A DNA stretch of 64,000 nt from Nautilus pompilius (GCA_018389105.1 JACATO010000066.1:1-64000), one strand, 5' to 3'. Shown: positions 47,995-61,000, numbered from the stretch's first letter. Numbers and translations: made by a program. Notes: generated by a model not told the origin, from the letters alone.

Positions 47995-48765
47995 ACTAGA
48001 AAATCTGGTTTCCATGCCAATTGTTTCAAAGCAAAGTCATCTCAAGCTTCTCATATAGTTGATCACATTTGACTGAAGATACCAACACAAAAGCTCTACC
48101 TTTGGTAGTTCTTCCACCATACATTGTTTTCAATTACAGGTGATGTTTATTTACCTTTCACCTGTAGAGAACAGGTCAGTGATGCTATCCTAACTTCCCA
48201 TGCACAGGCTGTGTTGTTAAATGACTAAGGCTGTGGGACTCTGATTGTCATCTTGGTAAAAACTGCAGAACATCTGTGCAGTGACAAAAAGATGCAGAAA
48301 AGCATATAGGAAGAGGTTTGTGACTTTACTGACAGATTCTTTTGTAGTAAAGTTTTCAGTCAACTCTTAAACCAAATAATGAAGCAACAAAATGTAGAAT
48401 TTAGAAACAACAAGAGTCTGTCACAGGTCACCAGGGCAGTAAATTACTTGTTGAAATCATGTGGAATAAAAGTGAAAGGCCTTCTGTCTCTTCTAATAAT
48501 TATATCATAAATATTAGTTTGAAACATTCTATTTTGTGGTCAGACTTTAGTATAATGGAATTAGCAGGAAACAGAACTTGGTCGCAAACAGTAAATATCA
48601 AAGAAAATTAGGAAACCAAATGGAACCACACAGACCTGTGCACAGATAGAGAGATGGGGACAGGACAGAGACACAAACTGATTCAGATATCTAAATCTAC
48701 ATAAAAATTGTTTGGAAGAAAAAAATCATTGAAAACCAAGCAGAGTCTCAATATAAGAAATACAA
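47995..48765. repeat. Inverted repeat arm downstream of gene D
   Basis: This is the reverse complement of 27550-28390, with high identity and an 18-bp deletion relative to it. It lies 0.8 kb past the gene D stop. No ORF of note was found in it. Confidence 0.88.
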
Positions 48766-50211
48766 TTGTTTAGTTTTTATTGTTTTTCTTACTCTAGTCC
48801 ACACCAACTGCACTAAAATGGTAGCCAAACTGAATTGTCAACCAATGAATTACTTATCTTCAGTGGCAGAAGAGCCTAATGGAACTCCTTTGATTTGTAG
48901 TATTGACAACACAGAATGAAGCTGATATGGGAAAGCAAGAGAAACTATTGATAACCAAACCAAACCCATAACCACTAAATAAACACACTAGTACTGATTA
49001 CACCACTATCGTGTTCCACTGGTAAGAAAATCTTATTGCTTCCTGCTAAAATTTGTATCATCCATAAACCAGTTCTGCATTTTATCTTTGCAGACCAAAT
49101 GCTTTCAGAAAATCTCAAAACAGTTTATAATGAAATCACCTGTCTGGTTATGTCTGAGATTCTGTGTGTTTTTTGATAGTTTTGAGAAGCAAGCAAGGGG
49201 ATGCCAAAATATGCTACGTTTCCATATATTTGACAAACTTATCTTCCATCTTATCCCAATGATTAAACTCCCAGAAAAAATTCACCTGAATTTGGTTTCT
49301 ACCCTCTATTAATTTAGCAAAATCTTTTAACAATGCAAAACTACAAAACTTCATGTTTTGGAAAATATCTGCCAATCTTGAAAAGGAGATCCAAGGTTGA
49401 TTTTTCAGTCTGTCCGTCTGATTTATTTCTTGGCTGACTTTCTTTAGAGTCACCTGTTTTAGCAAAGTTTAGTTTCATTTGTGCATTTTGCTTCATCTGC
49501 TCCATCGATGTAGTAGATAAGCATTCAGAATTAATAGATGAGGGATTGTCTACCCACATCAGATGAACATATCTTGTGTGGCTCCCTAATTCACAGGAAA
49601 AAATTATACAATATGTGTATTTATTACGAATAAGAAAGAAAAAACTACTGTATTTATTCCTCATCAGGTTCAGACTGATGTTGATATAAAAATCACTTTT
49701 CTTAAAAACAACGAATGACCTGAATTTAACATCTTACTGCTCACATTGTAACCATGGTCTTGAGAATGTCACACCTCACAGATGTGACAAGATCATGTGC
49801 AAGCCTTTTTTTTTTCTTCACATGCAATACCAGAACTCTATGGAAGCAGTGATCATGGTATTGTTTCCTGCTTAGAAGCTATTAATTTTATCATAATTTG
49901 AAACAATGACACGGCCAAGAAACTCAACTATTTCGGGAAGAATGCAGATGGAGTTTGTATACCAAGGTCTATTGATCCTTTGAGCCTTATGTCATAAGGT
50001 TATTCTTTCATGTACTACTATTATTCCTTAGTCACTTTAAAACAAAACATGGATAACAGGGATGTTGTTGATAGAGCTGAACATTTGAAATCATCTGTTG
50101 TGTTTTTCCAAAACTCCAAAGGAAAGTTACATAGCTCCATTGCACATTGTAGAAAAAGGTAATCATTAAACAAATGCCATTTTTGGAAAGAAAGTCTTTT
50201 TGCAATGATCC
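48766..50211. other. Unique stretch between two duplicated blocks
   Basis: No homology to other parts of the window was seen. Minus-strand frames at 49214-49664 and 50021-50290 are open for 80-107 codons but not recognised. The one ending at 50021 runs across the edge of copy 3 at 50212, so it is unlikely to be an old conserved gene. An inserted mobile element is possible. Confidence 0.4.
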
Positions 50212-51027
50212 AAAGACCTTCTTCTTTAACACCTAGATGCAAAACACAGACAGAATTCGCCAGGAACCAAACCACACTAGCTAATATCACAATACTACCA
50301 TGCTAATCCACAATATTCCATCAAGTCCATAGAAGATGAAAATATGGTTGGCTATGGTCACAACTCATTTGTTATGAAATTTTATTAACATCAAAACCCT
50401 TACCTTCAAAGCACTTGGGAGAGAAACAAACAACAAAAAATATAACTGCTAAAAAAATTATTATTTCGAAAACAAACAATATGAGCAAAATAAAATAACA
50501 ATGCCAATACCAGGGTCTGCAGACTGGTCAACAAATAACCATGGAACTAGAAAACCAGTTTCCATACCAATTTTCTCAAAGTCAAGTCTTCTCCATCCTC
50601 AATGTTATGCTAGCTGGCTGCACAAATAGACATTGGCAAGAGATGCTGTGACATTGTTAATGCTACTTTCAAGATCTCTGTACTTATATTTACCTTCAGT
50701 AAACAATGTCTTTGTATGTACATGCAAATATTTATGTAAATAATGATGAATACGGTGCCCCTCTTTTAGATACCCTTCTATATAGTGCAGACCCTTCACA
50801 CAGGAGACCAGCTCTTTGTGCAGTTTCCACCGGCACTGCGCCATGTATCCACGATGTGTTTCTGCACTCCACTGAATGCGAGTAATTGAAATGAAACATG
50901 AAAGCCTGTCTCCTTGATCCTCCCCTACAGGCAGGTATTGTCTGACACTTCAGAAGACTGCACTTACAGCACCTTCACAGTTTGTTTAATAAAAAGGGAG
51001 CTTATAAAAAAAAACAACCTTTGCAAA

Positions 51028-51151
51028 ATGTCAGATCCTCCGCTGAAGAGACAGCTGCGCCCCCAGAGAGTCGGTGTAGAATCAGCTCTGCCACGACGTC
51101 AGCTGACTCCTTTGAAATCCTTCCTGTCTGTTATTTTCCATGACAGATTTG
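51028..51151 (+). CDS. Exon-like ORF starting MSDPPLKRQL, copy 3
   Basis: This is the plus-strand copy of the candidate exon, running toward the SLC16-like gene. It ends in phase 1 before GTGAGA, whereas the first transporter coding exon (acceptor at 53106/53107) needs phase 2. It therefore cannot be joined directly to that exon in frame. It may be a separate short transcript or an untranslated leader. Confidence 0.3.
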
Positions 51152-51249
51152 GTGAGAATATTACAAGAGAGATGACAATGAGAGAAGACAATATAATAAA
51201 GTGTCCAATAAAATACAGATTAATACACCTGCTGTGCCCCACAACCTAC

Positions 51250-52600
51250 TTTATATTCCTTTCTTTGCCGTCTCAGCTTTGAAAATGTACCAACCGCCAT
51301 CCCCAGAATCGTCTGGAACACTGGTGATATTTAGCACAAAATAAGGAGAAACTACAAGAGAGACATGTATGCGACCCAGGGGGAATAACTCTAGCAAGAT
51401 TGTTACATCAGGTAATATTGTCTCCACAGTCGAGTTCCTATCCCCATTCATGGTCGCAGAGAATTCTCACTTTACCTGTCTTGTCCTGTGGTTTAATCCG
51501 TACTTTCCGTTAACACGGTCACAGCTCATTCTTGCCCCTTGTGCTTCATTCATCGTCCAACGGCACCATGCAAGACCGTAGTCAAGGCGGAAGAATACCT
51601 GGCAGGTGACATACAAAACTCATTTGTGGCGAGATTTACCTTTGAAGAAATAAATGGTATCGCAGTCTACAGTTGAGGGGAGTGGGTGTGTAGTGAACCA
51701 TTGTGACAGGCGGAATTCAGCAGCATTACCTCTTCCCTCCCCACAGGACCAGGAGGGCGGGTTCCTCTCCTCCCCTGGGCTGAGTGTCGCAGAAACAAGG
51801 TCCAGGCGGCGGTCGGGCGGTCGGTTCCACAGAGGAATTGATGGCCGGTGCTTTACACCAAACACACGCCACACCCGACGACTGTCTCTGTCTACCTAAT
51901 CTGGCAGAAGTACGGTCCGGGAGGGAGCTGCTATCCGTTCATCGAATTCCCTGAAATTATAATTAATAATCGTGACAAGAGGCAGACGACGCCGAATGGT
52001 TCCTGGTCGGAGTATTTCTAAGACTCTTAGAGACGCGGTGCTGGCCAGAGACTTACCGAAAAGCCGCCTAAATGGCGGAATCCCGTTGCTAGGTAACGCC
52101 ATCATTATTCGCTGCCCTGATAGCAAAATCCTAACGGATCCCTATTCCGGAATTGGGAACCAGCCAGCGGCAGTAGTCGTGCGGGGTTTACCGGCTGTTT
52201 ACTCGGATGCAGTTGTCTCCCTTCACTTCCACGGAAAGACCCGGTGGTGGAGCTCTGGTATACAGCGGAGTAGGAGCAGGTCAGCTTCATCCTGCAGGTG
52301 TGCTACCGTCTGATCGGTATTGATGTTATACCGGCACAGAAACAGGGCAAAGCTAACTCCACCCAGCCTTAGAAATATATCGGCGGGAGACATGGCAGCG
52401 TGTTCGCCGCAATACCCTCCTCGTTTTCCCTGCCAGTACTAGCAGCTTCACCGGCTCTGTCACCGCCAGTGTTCATCTCTATAATCGGTGGGGGGCGATT
52501 GCGGTTCGTTCACCATCGATTGATCGATGCATTACGAGAGGCGACTCGGCCGATATATCGAAGTAACAGCTCGCGAGGAGTCGAACTGAAGATATCACCC
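51250..52600. promoter_or_regulatory. CpG-rich promoter-like core, copy 3, beside the SLC16-like gene
   Basis: This is the inverted copy of the cores at 2150-3500 and 10434-11780. It lies about 0.5 kb upstream of the acceptor of the first transporter coding exon (53107), so it is the best candidate for that gene's promoter and untranslated first exon. Candidate plus-strand donors are near 51412, 52092, 52299 and 52613. Which one is used cannot be decided from sequence alone. Confidence 0.55.
52223..52393 (-). CDS. Candidate 56-codon ORF in the CpG core, copy 3
   Basis: This is the minus-strand counterpart of 2359-2529. Two third-position changes relative to copy 1 leave the protein unchanged. 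It is divergent from the SLC16-like gene, so if it is real the core would act as a bidirectional promoter. Confidence 0.35.
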   Translation of the reverse strand: MSPADIFLRLGGVSFALFLCRYNINTDQTVAHLQDEADLLLLRCIPELHHRVFPWK

Positions 52601-52610
52601 CTTCCATAAA

Positions 52611-52870
52611 CTCAGGTGCTGTATAACCCCTTCTCACCTGTGATCTTTCTAACCTCTCTATGTCCTAAACAAGAGTTGTATACCGGAAGTCGTGGCTCTC
52701 TCTCCTATTCTCGTATTTTACCAGTGATATCTACAGTTCTAGAATAAACAAGTGTTCCTTCAATATTTATTGTATCTATTTACTTTAGCCAAGCCCTTTT
52801 TTTTATTTTAGCTAATATTTTATTTTAAGTTAATACTACAATAAAAGTTTTGCTTTTTTCACCAAAAAAG

Positions 52871-52904
<34 letters not shown>

Positions 52905-53106
52905 GGACCACAATCTTCTGTCCCTTTGGGCTTTTAAAAATTCTAGATTCATTTATAACCCATAACCTTTCTTTTTAAATACATTTTTCAACAATTTATT
53001 ATAGTTTTTTTTTTCTTTTTTTCCCCCCCCTTTAGGTTGTTATGATTACATGGGCTCTGTTTCTGTAGCATATATCCCCACTTTACCCTTTTACCATTTC
53101 TTTTAG
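52611..53106 (+). other. Leader or intron upstream of the SLC16-like coding exons
   Basis: This AT-rich stretch contains an AT microsatellite (52872-52901), a poly-T/C tract (53004-53033) and a TTTCTTTTAG acceptor at 53106. It is missing from duplicated copies 1 and 2. Confidence 0.55.
52872..52901. repeat. AT microsatellite
   Basis: Fifteen AT units. Confidence 0.95.
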
Positions 53107-53125
53107 ATTTTGGACCAAAAAGGGT

Positions 53126-53339
53126 ATGCAAAGGGAGCGCAGGTGTTCATCGGATCCTGCTGTCGATGGTCGATGGGGCTGGGTAGTGACAGCTGCATCC
53201 TTTGTCAACCAGCTTATATGTGCTGGATTTTCGTTTTCAATTGGAGTGTATAACATAGAATTCATGTCTTATTATGGAGGATCATCTGCTGCTGTATCTT
53301 TGGTTGGATCCATCAACATTGGGTTTCTTTTGGGTTCAG
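53126..53339 (+). CDS. SLC16-like gene, first coding exon (segments 1-2)
   Basis: It encodes MQRERRCSSDPAVDGRWGWV and the first two membrane helices up to GFLLGS, then TCAG|GTACAG. The exon begins at 53107 after TTTTAG. It is the piece missing from the tandem copies at 1-5764 and 8203-14048. Confidence 0.88.
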
Positions 53340-56300
53340 GTACAGTGAATTAGGAAGTTTTCATTTTTATCTACTTTAGTAATTACAGAGAAATATCATT
53401 TGTTTTCCAAGTGCAATTTTGTGCTTTTTGTTTTACTTTGTTACCTTTGCATTAGCATCAGTATCTTATTAGGAATTAGGTGGAGTGCCTATTTTTTTCT
53501 GAGCACAGGGGCAGTTCTAATTCTCTTTATTTTCTTTGCTTCCATTTAAAAATATCAAAACAAACAAATATAATCTATCTTAAGAAAGTTTTGTAGTTGT
53601 ATTATAATGGAGACACCAGTAGTACAAACAGAAGTTAGTTCTCGGAGAGGGTTGATGCATCTTGTGAATACTCCTCTATTTTATGATTGTGGTGTTGTAC
53701 CACATTATTATCATATAAGCATAGGTCACACTGTTTTAAATTCTGCTATGTTATGTTTAAAAACATTGGCTTCCTTGCATTATTTGCATTTACCAATGGC
53801 TAAAAGCTGTCACCTTAGTTTGCGATATATTTGTGTATAAAATGGTTATTTTCCAAATGAGTATCTGATCATTAAATTTATTAAATGGAAAATTTTTAAA
53901 ATTTGGATAGGCTTTTTCTAATTGCAGTAATTTTAAAGCCAGATAGCTTTGGTTTCTAGGTTGCAGGAAGCTACCATCAAAGCCAGGTAACCAGGGAAGA
54001 GAAATATTTAAAAACTACTCACTGTTAACTTCACTGGCCTGGAGCTGGTGTCTGAACCAACTTGTAATTATAACTAAAAAACGACAGGAAAGAAGAGGTC
54101 ACTCCATCTAAGACTTATTAACCTGAAGATAATTTTCATTTTATTGCTGAATGTTTCTGTCTTCCTTTTATGTTTCTTAAACTCTTCTCCTTGGAACAAA
54201 TTTATGGTGGCCCTTTCACTGTTAACATTTCCCATTGCTCATTAATATTGTTTAACATAAAACTTTCTCATTTAATTCAATACATATATACATTTTAACC
54301 TGCAAACATCTTACTTGTTTAGGTTTTTATGAATATTTGACTGTTTCTTTCTTCAAATTTATGTTGGTATTCACAAAATTGATCAGTTTTTTACCTTGTA
54401 GCTCCAAAACATCAAACATTTTTTTTATAAGGTAAATTTCAGAAACAAAAGCTAAATTGGTCACACTTCCAGTTGGTAGAACTGGTCATTTACAGGAAAA
54501 ATTCTGCATCATTAATTTACTATTTTTGAAAACGCCATCAGATGTAGGTAAACAAAAACTAAATGTTATTCTTCTTGATTTATATATCTGCTAAAACTTT
54601 GGCACAGGTGAACTTCTTTTATCACTGATTGAGAATTATTGAAATGACAGCGGTGAGAGGGGTTTTTAATAGATGGTGGCGTGTTGAGGTTTTGGACCCT
54701 TAAAGGCTCGGTTTCCTGCCTTGCTTTTTTTTGTTGTTTTTTTAAATACATATATAAATGACGATGCTTCTGAAATCTTTACCAATATTATAAAAGTTTT
54801 AGAAGTTACCAAAGTATATGGCAGAGGTAATGATAATGTAAATATGAGATGATGTTTTGGTGGACATACAACAAATGAACTTAAAATAGTCAGGCTGAAA
54901 TAAGTTGTGCTATTTGCCCTGGGCTGCGCTACAATAGCTGTGGTGACTGGCAGGTGATTGAGGTGTAATAGTAGACAATACCTTGTAAGGCCAAGAACTA
55001 TGACAGTGCCTCTCTAAGCTGTCATACATTGCATAGTGAAGCTTGGTAAGTCCCTTTTGGAATATGCTGTCAGGTACAGAGGCTGTATTATACAATGAAT
55101 ATTGACAAACTACTAGAATGACTGATAATAAACATAATTTTAGTTATCAGGAAAGATTAAAGAGGCTTTGGTTACCTACTTTGGTCTGCGACTATTTCTG
55201 TGGTAATACATCTGATGTTCTAGAAAAAAATTTCCTGAGGAAGAATGCATTAGTTTAGACAGAATTTTTAATACTAATTACAGTTTTAAAATTTTTCAGA
55301 CTTTCTACATCTAATTCACTTACATGTAATGAAACCTTTTTACAGGTCCGCTGATCAGTCACCTGGTGTCTAAGTTTGGCTACCAGTCAGTGACAGCAGC
55401 TGGAGGTCTGCTCAGCTCACTAGGACTGTTCCTGTCTCCATTCTGTGCAACATTAAATCAGTTGAATTGGACATTTGGAGTTCTAACAGGTATAGGTTTA
55501 ATTTGACTTGCTAGTGATAGTGACAAACAATACATTTGAGAGGCTGTAAATAATTTTGTTTTTTTCAAATATTAAGTTTCCAAGACAAGCAATTCATTGC
55601 ATTTCTTATTAGCGTCTTTCCATGCTGGGTCCTTTTCTAGATCATAAATTCATTAAAACAGCAGAGAGGTAAAAGCCATGATGCATTAAACTTTATCAAG
55701 AAAAAAATTATTACACTTTTTAAAGACTTTTCATGTTGGACAAAAAAATGAATACCAGATATGAAGAGAAATGTTGGTAGATGGTCTCCAAGTGCAGACT
55801 GTTAAGGACAGCTCCATTTCATTTTTCTGTATAGAAGCATTTTTTTAAAGCACCTTTTACTTCAGTCATCATCCATATACAAATTCCATTTAATTTTCTT
55901 TTGTCTTTCCAGTAACATTATGATCATGATTATTAATTTAATGAAGTATAGAGGGTACATTTTCCTGTGCTTCTTTTCTATGAAAATCAGACTTGCCTCA
56001 AAAATTACATTGTTTCTAAACTTACACAATTAGTTGATCCCTTTTCAGGTTTTGGACTAGGTGCTGGATATCTTCCAGGTGCAATTTTGTGTGGATTATA
56101 TTTTAAGAAATACTGTAGCCTTGCCACTGGCATTGCCTCCAGTGGTATAGGTGTAGGAATTTTGATCTTCCCATTGCTGCTCACTTACTTCATTGAGACG
56201 TACACTTGGAAGGGATCCTTGTGGATTGTATCTGGTATTTGCTTGAATGTGTGTGTTACTGCTGGATTACTGAGGCCGCTGAAGTTTGGGGGTGGTAACA

Positions 56301-58057
56301 CGGAAACCATAAATCCTACTTCACAGCATCCATTCCTTACTGTTTTAAGAAATTCCAAGTTTATCATCTATCTCTTGAACAACATTCTGTGGAATTTTGG
56401 CACAGTCATTCTATTGATACAAGGAATAGAATACTTGCACATTTGTGCAGGATTAAGCAAATCAGATACAGCATCAGTTGTGACTTCAGTTGGCCTGGGT
56501 AACATCATTGGTGGGGTTCTAGCTGGTGCATTTGGCAACATTCCAAAGTGTAACAGAGTTCTGCTATACATATTCTTTCACTTCGTCAGTGGACTGACCT
56601 GTATCTCGGTGTTCTATGCCCAGACATATACCTTGTTTTTAATTCTTGGAGTCACTTTTGGTTTGTCCCTTGGAGTCATTGTAGGATTGCTGTATGTCAT
56701 CACAAAAGATTTGGTTCCACTGTATCAAGTTGGACCTGCGATTGGGTATTTGATGGCATGCAATGGAATTGGTTGCTTGCTAGGACCACCAATAGCAGGT
56801 ATGGAAACCCAAAACCTGTCTTTACAAAACTTTAAAGCTAAGATTTCACGATACAAAATAAGTATAGGTGATTTTTTAGTATCTTTCTGTTCAAAGACAA
56901 AACCCACATTCTGAACATTTGGAATAATCTGAGAAAGTGTTTGTGTGTCTTGTGTGAGTAAATGGAAGAAAATTTATTTCTTCACATGTTGAACTTTTGC
57001 ATAGATTCTGTGGCTTCAACTAGTCAGCTGCTCTATGACAGGCAGGTGATGCCATACTGATGAGTTTGAGACATATGAAGAAACTGATTCCCTAACACAG
57101 TAAACTAACAATAATCACAAATTTTTTTGGTTATTTTCTTTCTCTTTTGGTAAAAACACTCCTTTTTCAAGCCGTATTTAGACTTTCCTTGAAGATTGCG
57201 AAAGAAATTTTTACGTTCTATATAATACCTTGTCAAAATTTTATTGCGGTGGTTTCGCTCTACAGACAGGAAGATTTAATTTTAGAATTTTTTTGAAAGG
57301 ATGGGATCAGAAGAGATCAATGTAAGATTATCAGCTTGCTGTACGCCTAATTCAAGTAGATTTGGGGCTGTCAATTATGTCTTGTTCTCCACATAGGATT
57401 TGCAAAGATCTTTCAGGTTACATTTCTTAATGCCTGCTCATTATTACTTATAGTTCATCCACATCTTCTAATAATGAGCATACACCTTGGGTCTTGTCTT
57501 TCAGAATACAACAAGTTTTCAGATTTTAGCACAGTTTCAAACTAAAGAAATTACACAAGTCAGGAACTACATTTCTTAAAAAAGCTTTAGTTAAAACTTC
57601 AACATCTTTTACTTATTAGCAAATGTCTGACAAAAATTGCAGAGACAAGTAGAGAGTTCAATCCAGAGTTGATTGTGTGTGGGATGGGTGGATCCACACT
57701 TCCACAGCTGACAGTGAACTGTCACAAAAAAATCATCCTAGGTCTGTTCTATCCCACTAGGCTAGACAGAGTCTAAAAGGATTACACCATGAGATTTTTA
57801 AGTAAAAAAAAAAACAACAACTACTTTGCAATTAAAATTACTCATATATTGTGCCTGCCTGATTGTGTGTTGTTAAGCATCACCTTGTTTTTGTTTTTTT
57901 CACAGGTTGGATACTTGACATAACCGGAAATTATTTTTTCTGTTTCATGCTAAGTGGCAGCACCGTCATTGCGGCTGGCATTCTGATGTTTGTGTCAAAA
58001 CTGAAATGTCCATCTTCCAGTAAGCCTACCGTGGAAGATAGAGAAATCAATCAATAA
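53126..58057 (+). CDS. SLC16/monocarboxylate-transporter-like membrane protein, 4 coding exons
   Basis: The exons are 53126-53339, 55346-55489, 56049-56798 and 57906-58057. All introns are GT-AG and phase 1, giving 1260 nt and 419 aa. Twelve membrane segments can be drawn, with a short loop between 6 and 7. The N-terminal family motif appears as DGRWGWVV (usually DGGWGW), the second as YFKKYCSLATGIASSG. In segment 8, where proton-linked members have an Asp and an Arg (GxxDxxxR), this protein has GLGNIIGG, so it is probably not a classical proton-lactate carrier; the substrate is unknown. The frame is open upstream to the acceptor at 53107, so a longer N-terminus is possible, but the length before DGRWGW fits the ATG chosen. 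Intron 1 contains a duplicated block. Confidence 0.9.
54083..54912. repeat. Inverted, diverged copy of about 9325-10195 inside the transporter intron
   Basis: The reverse complement of this part of intron 1 of the SLC16-like gene matches about 9325-10195 in copy 2 and the equivalent part of copy 1, with moderate divergence. It includes the stretch that copy 1 lacks, so the 89-bp difference is a deletion in copy 1. Together with copy 3 it shows that the tandem units carry both flanks of the transporter's first coding exon but not the exon itself. Confidence 0.85.
55346..55489 (+). CDS. SLC16-like gene, second coding exon (segments 2-4)
   Basis: After TTACAG the exon encodes PLISHLVSKFGYQSVTAAGG and the third helix, ending WTFGVLT before GTATAG. 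The 48 codons keep phase 1 at both ends. Confidence 0.9.
56049..56798 (+). CDS. SLC16-like gene, third coding exon (segments 4-11)
   Basis: The 750-nt exon starts after TTTTCAG with GFGLGAGYLPGAILCGLYFK and ends GCLLGPPIAG before GTATGG. A longer ORF reads through the donor to 56914 but is intron sequence. Confidence 0.92.
57906..58057 (+). CDS. SLC16-like gene, last coding exon (segment 12 and tail)
   Basis: After TTTTTTCACAG the exon encodes WILDITGNYFFCFMLSGSTV and a short polar tail ending VEDREINQ, then TAA. The tail is short for the family. Confidence 0.9.
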
Positions 58058-61000
58058 CCGCTGAGTGGCTATCCTCAGACTCGTGCATAAACTTATGAAG
58101 ACAACCAACAATACTTGCCCAACAAATGAAGAGAAACAGGAGTAGGTAGCTCAATGAAAAATTCCCCTAACAACCAAACCAGGGAGCACTGAAGTCATAC
58201 CTAGCCAGTTGTTGTTTTAACATTTTAAACTATGTAGCTTAGTAAGGTGTTTGAGTTGGGAAACCTCCAACCATTTAAGGAATCTCTGCATATTATCAAA
58301 CTTTTAAAATATGTTCAATAGTTAAATAATCCCACGAATATTATTCTGTTTGCATAAGTAGAGTATCCATTTGTCCTTCTGTGTTATTCATCAGTTAGTT
58401 ATGAATCTCAAAAGAAATATTATTTTATAGTAAACATTTATGTAGATTAGAAATATAATTTAAGTTTATTTAAATTGGAAAAGGAAAAAAATGTACTGTT
58501 AAGCAGTCCTTGTTTTATTATTATTTTGGACCTCTTTTTTATAAATGTAAATCTTCAGCAAGAGAGGTAATCGTGCGCAATACATACCATACTGCAGGAT
58601 TTCATTTAAAACTAATTTAGAATCCCATAAAAAAAAATTTCTAAGTTAAGTAAATTTGAATTTTTAATATTCCCATTTGTAATGCAATCATAATTAGACA
58701 AAAAACAAACTTCACATGCGTATTTATAGAAGAATCTACATGGCAAATGTTTAGGAACAAATTTCTGTTTATGTAGCAAATTGAGATGGCAGACTATTCT
58801 GTATTAAGAATTAACTGAATGTGATTCCACATCTCTGTTTGGAAACAGATAAATATTAAAATAACAGAATACACAATGTAATTATTGCAAGCAGAAGATG
58901 CTAAATTTTTTTCTTAAATACTGATTGCTTTTTATTCTCATTTGCTTTCAGTGATTTACCTTTCTCTCTCACATTTCCTTTCATTTGGTTTATATCAGAT
59001 ACCAGACAAACATCATGGCTCAGGATTTAGATTGTTTGTATTTTAGTCTTTCAGATTTTGCATCTTAATTATTGTTATTTTATTAACTACGTCCATAACA
59101 TCTCGTTTTTTCAAGAATACCCGTGCACAAAAAAGAATGGTCTTGGTCTTAAATGCTTTTTCTTTTCTCATCGTTCTAGCAAATATCAAGTTTATTTTTA
59201 TCAGGAAGGAACCAACAGTCGATGACTGAGACTTTCCTGAATAGTTGTCTGATACCAGGTGGTGTTTAGCATTTTTATCTCAATTAAACTCAACTCTTTC
59301 AAGAGGTGTTTCAATCTCTTAGCAACAAAGTGAAGGCAGAGTTTGATTTGATTGTCTTCCAATTTCTCACTGATCCAGTGCATGTAAAATGATACACAGA
59401 CCCTAGCTCTCCTTTCAGACAAGAAAGAATTGCTAAGTTAAAGTCAATTCGGCTCAACATTGTAACATTTTATTTTCAGTGCAGCAACTTCCTTGTGTCG
59501 TCTTTTTTAAACATACCCGTGTTATTCCATTCTGATAGTCCCATGAACTCTAATAGCTCCACTTACATGGTTGCAAATTACCTCACAAGCCACCACAGAG
59601 TAGGAAATCCTCTTTTGATGTTAGTTTGAGAAGTCAAGCAGCAACAGCTCTGCAACAAAGCCGCTTTTGATAATATTTACAGGGAATCACACAAAATTTA
59701 ATAAAGTTTTTTCTTTTGTTCTTTTAAGTACTATTAGGAAAACTAAAAGATGCCACAAGAATGATAAAATTCAAGTTTTTAAAGTGTTAAAGGATTGTGT
59801 AGACAACAAAAAAGAAAACACACACATGGGTGGATACCGCTGTTACAAAAACGCAATTTTAAGCCAGATCTCATTTGGACGTCTCTAATATGTAACCAAA
59901 AACCCTGCTAAGAAACAGTTGACTTATTAAAAGTACATGAATACATTATAATAATAAATTAGGTGGCCATAATTTATATAAATGTGCAAATTAACAGCCT
60001 TGAGGACATGCATAATTATCTCTCTTGCAGAAAAGTTGAAATTAGAATGGATTAATGTTCAACTTTTTTTTTGAAAACTGTGTTCAACACAAACACAAAT
60101 ATGTGCTCTGTAAATGTAATAATCCCATCATATTTTGTGTGTGTGTATGTGTGTGTTCTGAGAAGTAATAGACAGAATCTTTTTGTATTTTTAAAGCTTT
60201 TACAGAAGCCTATTGTACTATATGATGATGTACTATTGTTACCATCTATCTGAACTGTTTATATACATTTGTGACTGTTTTTACAGTTTGTTCTACATTT
60301 TTCCCCAAATAGCCCTTTCTCCCAACTCCTTGCATTTCTGACTTTACAAAAATACATTCCACTTTCTTCCCAAAAGTCACTTGAAGCTATTTACTACTAA
60401 GTTTTGGGCAGCAGGCATGCTAGATCAGGTACAATACACCTTGAAACTGCTGAGTCTTAATCTGTTTTCCTCTGGTAGTTGGTTCAATTTACAAGTCCGG
60501 TTTCTACTACATCAATAAAATTAAAAATGCGGCTCCAACCCTGGTTGCCTCAGAAGCATAGATTGAATTAAAGAAACACTGAAGTTTGTCAATAAGCAGA
60601 ATATTTACTTCCTTATCCAAAAAAAAGAGAGGAGATTTAACCACATTAATTGCAAGGGAACTTCTGTGCAAATTTATGGTTTTCGATACTTTCAGAGAAG
60701 TCGTGGATGGTGCCTGTCTTTGACCATCAGCTTCAAAAGAACTGAGGGATGATGCATCCAAACAAACAATGGAAATACTTAATTGATTTATTCGATAATC
60801 TGTTAGCACAGAAACCAAATCAAGAAGAAAAAAAAAAAAGAAGAAAGGGTATAAATAGGCAGATTTTGCCTTGTTTGTTATATTTTGAGAAAAGCATGCG
60901 CAATTAATGTGAGCGGATTATTTAGGTTTTTTTACATTTTTATGTTTCCCCATTCCTCCACTCTAGGACCAGCTCTTCACAGATAATTAATTTTGTTTAG

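Larger units (their letters stand above)
50212..52610. repeat. Segmental duplication, inverted copy 3
   Basis: The reverse complement of this stretch matches about 2150-4537 and 10434-12820. It includes the CpG-rich core and the exon-like ORF at 51028. The left edge lies at about 50212, where the sequence becomes unrelated to copies 1 and 2. At the right edge, about ten bases are inserted near 52578, a short match follows, and homology then ends. In this copy the core lies directly upstream of the first coding exon of the SLC16-like gene, which suggests this is the ancestral arrangement. Confidence 0.9.

Noticed and set aside
56799-56914. Read-through extension of the third transporter exon
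   Set aside because: A good GTATGG donor at 56799 and the in-phase last exon at 57906 (membrane segment 12) show it is intron.
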